Part shown: one piece after another, positions 4,887-5,008 of the stretch
Numbering within the stretch: position 1 is the first letter of the stretch
Layout of the letters: every line of letters starts with the position of its first letter
Assembly: GCA_002508545.1 (NCBI GenBank)
Contig: DAVH01000034.1
Coordinates: 38,251-43,258 of the forward strand
Source of the DNA: Methanomassiliicoccus sp. UBA6
GTDB lineage: Archaea; Thermoplasmatota; Thermoplasmata; Methanomassiliicoccales; Methanomassiliicoccaceae
Direction: 5' to 3'
Length of the DNA stretch: 5,008 nucleotides
Made by a program: the position numbers and the translations under genes
Notes under the pieces: generated by a model
Database searches by the model: none
Told to the model about the DNA's origin: nothing
The model's input: the letters and a program-made list of their open reading frames with translations, nothing else

Positions 4887-5008
4887 GGGCTTTGATGACC
4901 TTCTTTACGTTAGGTCGCTCCTTATAGAAGATCTTGGAACCGCACTTCTCGCACTGGATGCCCACGGTGTTGACGTTGGAGCGAATGGGCTCGTTGCAGT
5001 TCCCGCAC
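4882..5008 (-). CDS. rpoP: RNA polymerase subunit P (Rpo12), C-terminal 41 residues, cut by window edge
   Basis: Small zinc-ribbon subunit of archaeal RNA polymerase, homologous to eukaryotic Rpb12, involved in polymerase assembly and open-complex formation. The gene enters from the right edge, with full codons from 5007. The visible 41 residues contain both zinc knuckles, CGNC and CEKC, about 14 residues apart, followed by GSKIFYKERPNVKKVIKAR and a TGA stop. The KERPxVxKxVKAR C-terminus is typical of archaeal Rpo12. Only a few N-terminal residues should be missing, since the family has about 45-50. In archaea this gene usually follows that of ribosomal protein L37Ae, which would be just outside the window. 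It heads the rpoP-pcc1-pfdB cluster with a 3-nt gap to pcc1. Confidence 0.92.
   Translation of the reverse strand, partial: CGNCNEPIRSNVNTVGIQCEKCGSKIFYKERPNVKKVIKAR

Overview
The window is archaeal, GC-rich DNA. It carries a Rpo12/RpoP-type zinc ribbon, the KEOPS subunit Pcc1, a prefoldin beta subunit and a compact archaeal/eukaryotic-type TyrRS. Promoters look archaeal (BRE/TATA elements), several placed for leaderless transcripts. High GC, this gene set and a bacterial-looking glutamine synthetase would fit a member of the Thermoplasmatota such as Methanomassiliicoccales. That placement is inference; nothing here proves it.

Layout. Bases 1-997 (minus) hold the N-terminal 332 residues of a type I glutamine synthetase, cut by the window edge. 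Bases 998-1329 are a 332-bp divergent intergenic region: the glnA leader and promoter, three near-identical 11-bp sites spaced exactly 31 bp apart, a GGAAT/ATTCC dyad, and a TATA box for tyrS. Bases 1330-2373 (plus) are tyrS. After a 73-bp gap with a T-run that may serve both as tyrS terminator and downstream promoter comes a HAD-family hydrolase (2447-3148, plus). It meets a DHH-family phosphoesterase (3139-4101, minus) tail to tail with a 10-bp overlap. A 149-bp gap then holds the DHH promoter and a terminator-like hairpin plus T-run. The right end is a tight minus-strand operon: rpoP (partial) - pcc1 - pfdB.

How the genes work together. The right-hand operon is an information-processing cluster: RNA polymerase subunit, tRNA t6A modification and a chaperone for nascent proteins, joined by short overlaps and strong internal Shine-Dalgarno sites. 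TyrRS adds another translation function. GlnA provides nitrogen assimilation and has the most elaborate upstream region. The HAD and DHH enzymes are soluble phosphoryl-transfer enzymes whose substrates cannot be read from sequence.

Most unusual element. The phased triple repeat upstream of glnA (1121-1193), whose first copy abuts the TATA box, looks like a cooperative operator array. I see no new defence system, mobile element, CRISPR array or RNA gene in the window.
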